From contig JBBSHN010000054.1 of assembly GCA_038252945.1 (NCBI GenBank), positions 1-16,583 on the forward strand: a stretch of DNA of 16,583 bases. Direction: 5' to 3'. The translations under genes and the position numbers were made by a program. The stretch is from JAUJOE01 sp038252945 (GTDB lineage: Bacteria > Actinomycetota > Actinomycetes > Propionibacteriales > Nocardioidaceae). Every line of letters begins with the position of its first letter. The first letter of the stretch is position 1. Positions 14,940 to 16,583 of this stretch are shown here, piece after piece. Below the pieces are notes generated by a model. The model worked only from the letters and a program-made list of their open reading frames with translations, searched no databases and was not told where the DNA came from.

Positions 14940-16016
14940 TCATTCGTCGTCCTCAAACAGCAGCACTGGCTGATCAGTCAGCGGCGCAGCCGGTGGAACC
15001 GTCATACCGAGGTGCTGCCAGGCTGCGGGGGTGGCGATCCGCCCCCTCGGGGTGCGCGCCAACAGACCTGAGCGCACCAGGAAGGGCTCGGCCACCTCTT
15101 CGACGGTCTCCCGTTCCTCTCCCACTGCCACCGCCAACGTTCCCAGCCCGACCGGTCCGCCGGAGAAGCGGCGACACAAGGCGCCGAGCACCGACCGATC
15201 GAGCCGGTCGAGCCCGATGGCATCCACCTCGAACAGTTCGAGAGCCGCCTTGGCCAACGTAAGGGTGATGACACCGTCAGAACGCACTTGGGCGTAGTCG
15301 CGTACGCGTCGTAATAGTCGGTTGGCGATACGGGGAGTACCTCTGGATCGCGAAGCGATCTCATTCGCGCCGGCTGAGTCGATCTCGAGCTGAAGCAGCC
15401 GAGCCGACCGATGAAGAATGCGCTCGATCTCGACCGGTTCATAGAAGTCGAGATGAGCGGTGAAGCCGAAGCGGTCGCGAAGAGCTCCCGGCAACAGCCC
15501 GGTGCGCGTAGTCGCTCCCACCACCGTGAACGGAGGGATCTCCAGCGGTATCGCCGTCGCCCCCGGCCCCTTTCCGAGAATCACGTCGACCCGGAAGTCT
15601 TCCATCGCGAGGTACAGCACCTCCTCGGCCGGCCTGGCCATGCGGTGGATCTCGTCCAGGAAGAGCACGTCGCCTGCATTGAGCCCCGACAGCAGCGCCG
15701 CCAGATCTCCAGCGTGTTGAATCGCGGGGCCGCTGGTCACCCGCAGCGGGCTGCCGAGCTCGGTGGCGATAATCATCGCGAGCGTCGTCTTGCCCAGACC
15801 CGGCGGGCCGGACAGTAGAACGTGGTCTGGTGGACGCCGGCGCCCCTGCGCCGCAGCCAGCACCAGCCCAAGTTGCTCGCGGACCCGATCCTGCCCGATG
15901 ACCTCATGGAGGGTCTTGGGGCGCAGCGCCGCCTCGATGGCCTGCTCGTCGCCTTGCCTCTCCGCAGCGATGAGCGACGGGCCGGGAGCGTCTTCGTACG
16001 TCGGCACGGAGCTCAC
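14940..16016 (-). CDS. ruvB: Holliday junction branch migration ATPase RuvB
   Basis: A 358-residue AAA+ motor that, with RuvA, moves Holliday junctions during recombinational repair. Visible parts are the RPKTLHEVIGQDRVREQL entry (32-49), Walker A GPPGLGKTT (70-78), Walker B LFLDEIHR (118-125), the VEDFRVD-like segment MEDFRVDVILGKGP, sensor 1 GATTR (167-171), GALRDRFGF with a probable arginine finger, and sensor 2 GTPRIANRLLRRVRDYAQV. The C-terminal winged helix includes GLDRLDRSVL, FSGGPVGLGTLA and GLLARTPRGRIAT. The GTG start at 16016 overlaps the ruvA stop as GTGA, without a strong ribosome binding site, so translation is probably coupled. A GTG three codons further on is an alternative start. 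The protein ends in an acidic tail (LLFEDDE). Confidence 0.97.
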   Translation of the reverse strand: MSSVPTYEDAPGPSLIAAERQGDEQAIEAALRPKTLHEVIGQDRVREQLGLVLAAAQGRRRPPDHVLLSGPPGLGKTTLAMIIATELGSPLRVTSGPAIQHAGDLAALLSGLNAGDVLFLDEIHRMARPAEEVLYLAMEDFRVDVILGKGPGATAIPLEIPPFTVVGATTRTGLLPGALRDRFGFTAHLDFYEPVEIERILHRSARLLQLEIDSAGANEIASRSRGTPRIANRLLRRVRDYAQVRSDGVITLTLAKAALELFEVDAIGLDRLDRSVLGALCRRFSGGPVGLGTLAVAVGEERETVEEVAEPFLVRSGLLARTPRGRIATPAAWQHLGMTVPPAAPLTDQPVLLFEDDE

Positions 16017-16583
16017 GCCTTTGACAGATGTCTCAGTGCGGCACGCAACAGCTCCGCAACGGGCACCGCAACGCCGTCGTCTGCTGCCGCCTCAGCCAAG
16101 GGCTGGACCGAGTCGAGCGCGGCGTCTGCCTCACGCGCCGACCAGCCAAGACCGAGCAATCCCGACTTGACCTGACTCCGCCAGTCCTCGGCAGAGTCAG
16201 CGACGGCGCTGCCGGCTGCGTGGAGGTCGCGGGCCGGCGCACCGATGCGGTCCTTGAGCTCGAGCACGATGCGCTGAGCTCCCTTGCGTCCGACTCCAGG
16301 CACCTTGCACAACGTGACGAAGTCTTCGGAGGTCACCGCACGGCGCAGCTCGTCAGGACCATGAACGGCCAGCATCGCCTGCGCAAGCTTTGGGCCGACG
16401 CCGCTGGCCGTCTGCAGCAGTTGGAACAACGCTCGCTCTTCGTCGTCGGCGAACCCGAAGAGGGTCAGGGAGTCCTCCCGAACCACCATCGACGTCGCGA
16501 GGTCCACCCGCTCACCGACCCGCAGGGTCGCCAACGTCGACGGCGTACACAGCACCTGCATGCCGACACCACCGACGTCGACA
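16013..16583 (-). CDS. ruvA: Holliday junction DNA helicase subunit RuvA, cut by the window edge
   Basis: The subunit that binds four-way DNA junctions and loads RuvB. The frame is open to the right edge. Before the ATG at 16561, in-frame codons read VDVGGVG, which fits the beta strand of the N-terminal OB domain of RuvA (usually VGGVGY followed by QVLCTP). That methionine is therefore internal, and roughly 15-20 residues of the N-terminus lie outside the window. Visible parts are the OB strand LATSMVVREDSLTLFGF and two helix-hairpin-helix motifs: LQTASGVGPKLAQAML, and LCKVPGVGRKGAQRIVLELK. A flexible alanine-rich linker leads to domain III (SGLLGLGWSAREADAAL), which contacts RuvB. The stop overlaps ruvB as GTGA. 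ruvC would be expected upstream. Confidence 0.96.
   Translation of the reverse strand, partial: VDVGGVGMQVLCTPSTLATLRVGERVDLATSMVVREDSLTLFGFADDEERALFQLLQTASGVGPKLAQAMLAVHGPDELRRAVTSEDFVTLCKVPGVGRKGAQRIVLELKDRIGAPARDLHAAGSAVADSAEDWRSQVKSGLLGLGWSAREADAALDSVQPLAEAAADDGVAVPVAELLRAALRHLSKA

Noticed and set aside
16559..16561. ATG as the start of ruvA
   Set aside because: Codons upstream of it continue the RuvA OB domain (VDVGGVG), so the gene is cut by the window edge and this methionine is internal.

Overview
The window comes from a high-GC Gram-positive bacterium of the phylum Actinomycetota (GC about 60% by eye, many GTG starts). The evidence is gene order: ruvA-ruvB-secD-secF-apt-rel on one strand, followed by a ppiB-like gene, a DUF349 gene, a hydroxyacylglutathione hydrolase-like gene and hisS. 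This is the conserved actinobacterial rel neighbourhood. The genus cannot be told from the sequence. Most of the window is ordinary housekeeping DNA; I see no mobile element, CRISPR array, tRNA or rRNA.

Layout, from the right edge in the direction of transcription of the minus strand: ruvA (cut by the window edge) and ruvB overlap by 4 nt (Holliday junction branch migration). A 214-bp gap follows, where related genomes usually carry yajC. Then come secD and secF (1-nt stop/start overlap), apt (4-nt overlap with secF) and, 46 bp on, the bifunctional ppGpp synthetase/hydrolase gene rel. Rel converges with a two-gene plus-strand unit (7132-8693) with only 6 bp between the stop codons. That unit is a small membrane protein that looks like the membrane anchor of an actinobacterial PpiB without its cyclophilin domain, coupled by an ATGA overlap to a DUF349 coiled-coil protein. 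A 262-bp divergent intergenic region (6870-7131) separates it from a second minus-strand operon: a metallo-beta-lactamase-fold hydrolase, hisS and aspS, with GTGA overlaps at both junctions. Last, after 103 bp, are a dipeptide/oligopeptide ABC permease of the DppC type and a peptide-binding lipoprotein; the rest of that transporter would lie outside the window, to the left.

Together the genes cover recombination (RuvAB), protein export (SecDF), purine salvage and the stringent response (Apt, Rel), tRNA charging (HisRS, AspRS) and peptide uptake. Tight stop/start overlaps suggest translational coupling within each block.

The departures from the usual plan concern mostly the envelope. The ppiB homologue is reduced to its anchor and linker, yajC is missing from its usual place, SecD carries about 140 residues of Ser/Thr/Pro-rich insert in its extracytoplasmic domain, and the peptide transporter begins with DppC and has no dppB in front of it. 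I found no convincing evidence of a wholly new system; the anchor-only PpiB coupled to DUF349 is the observation most worth checking.
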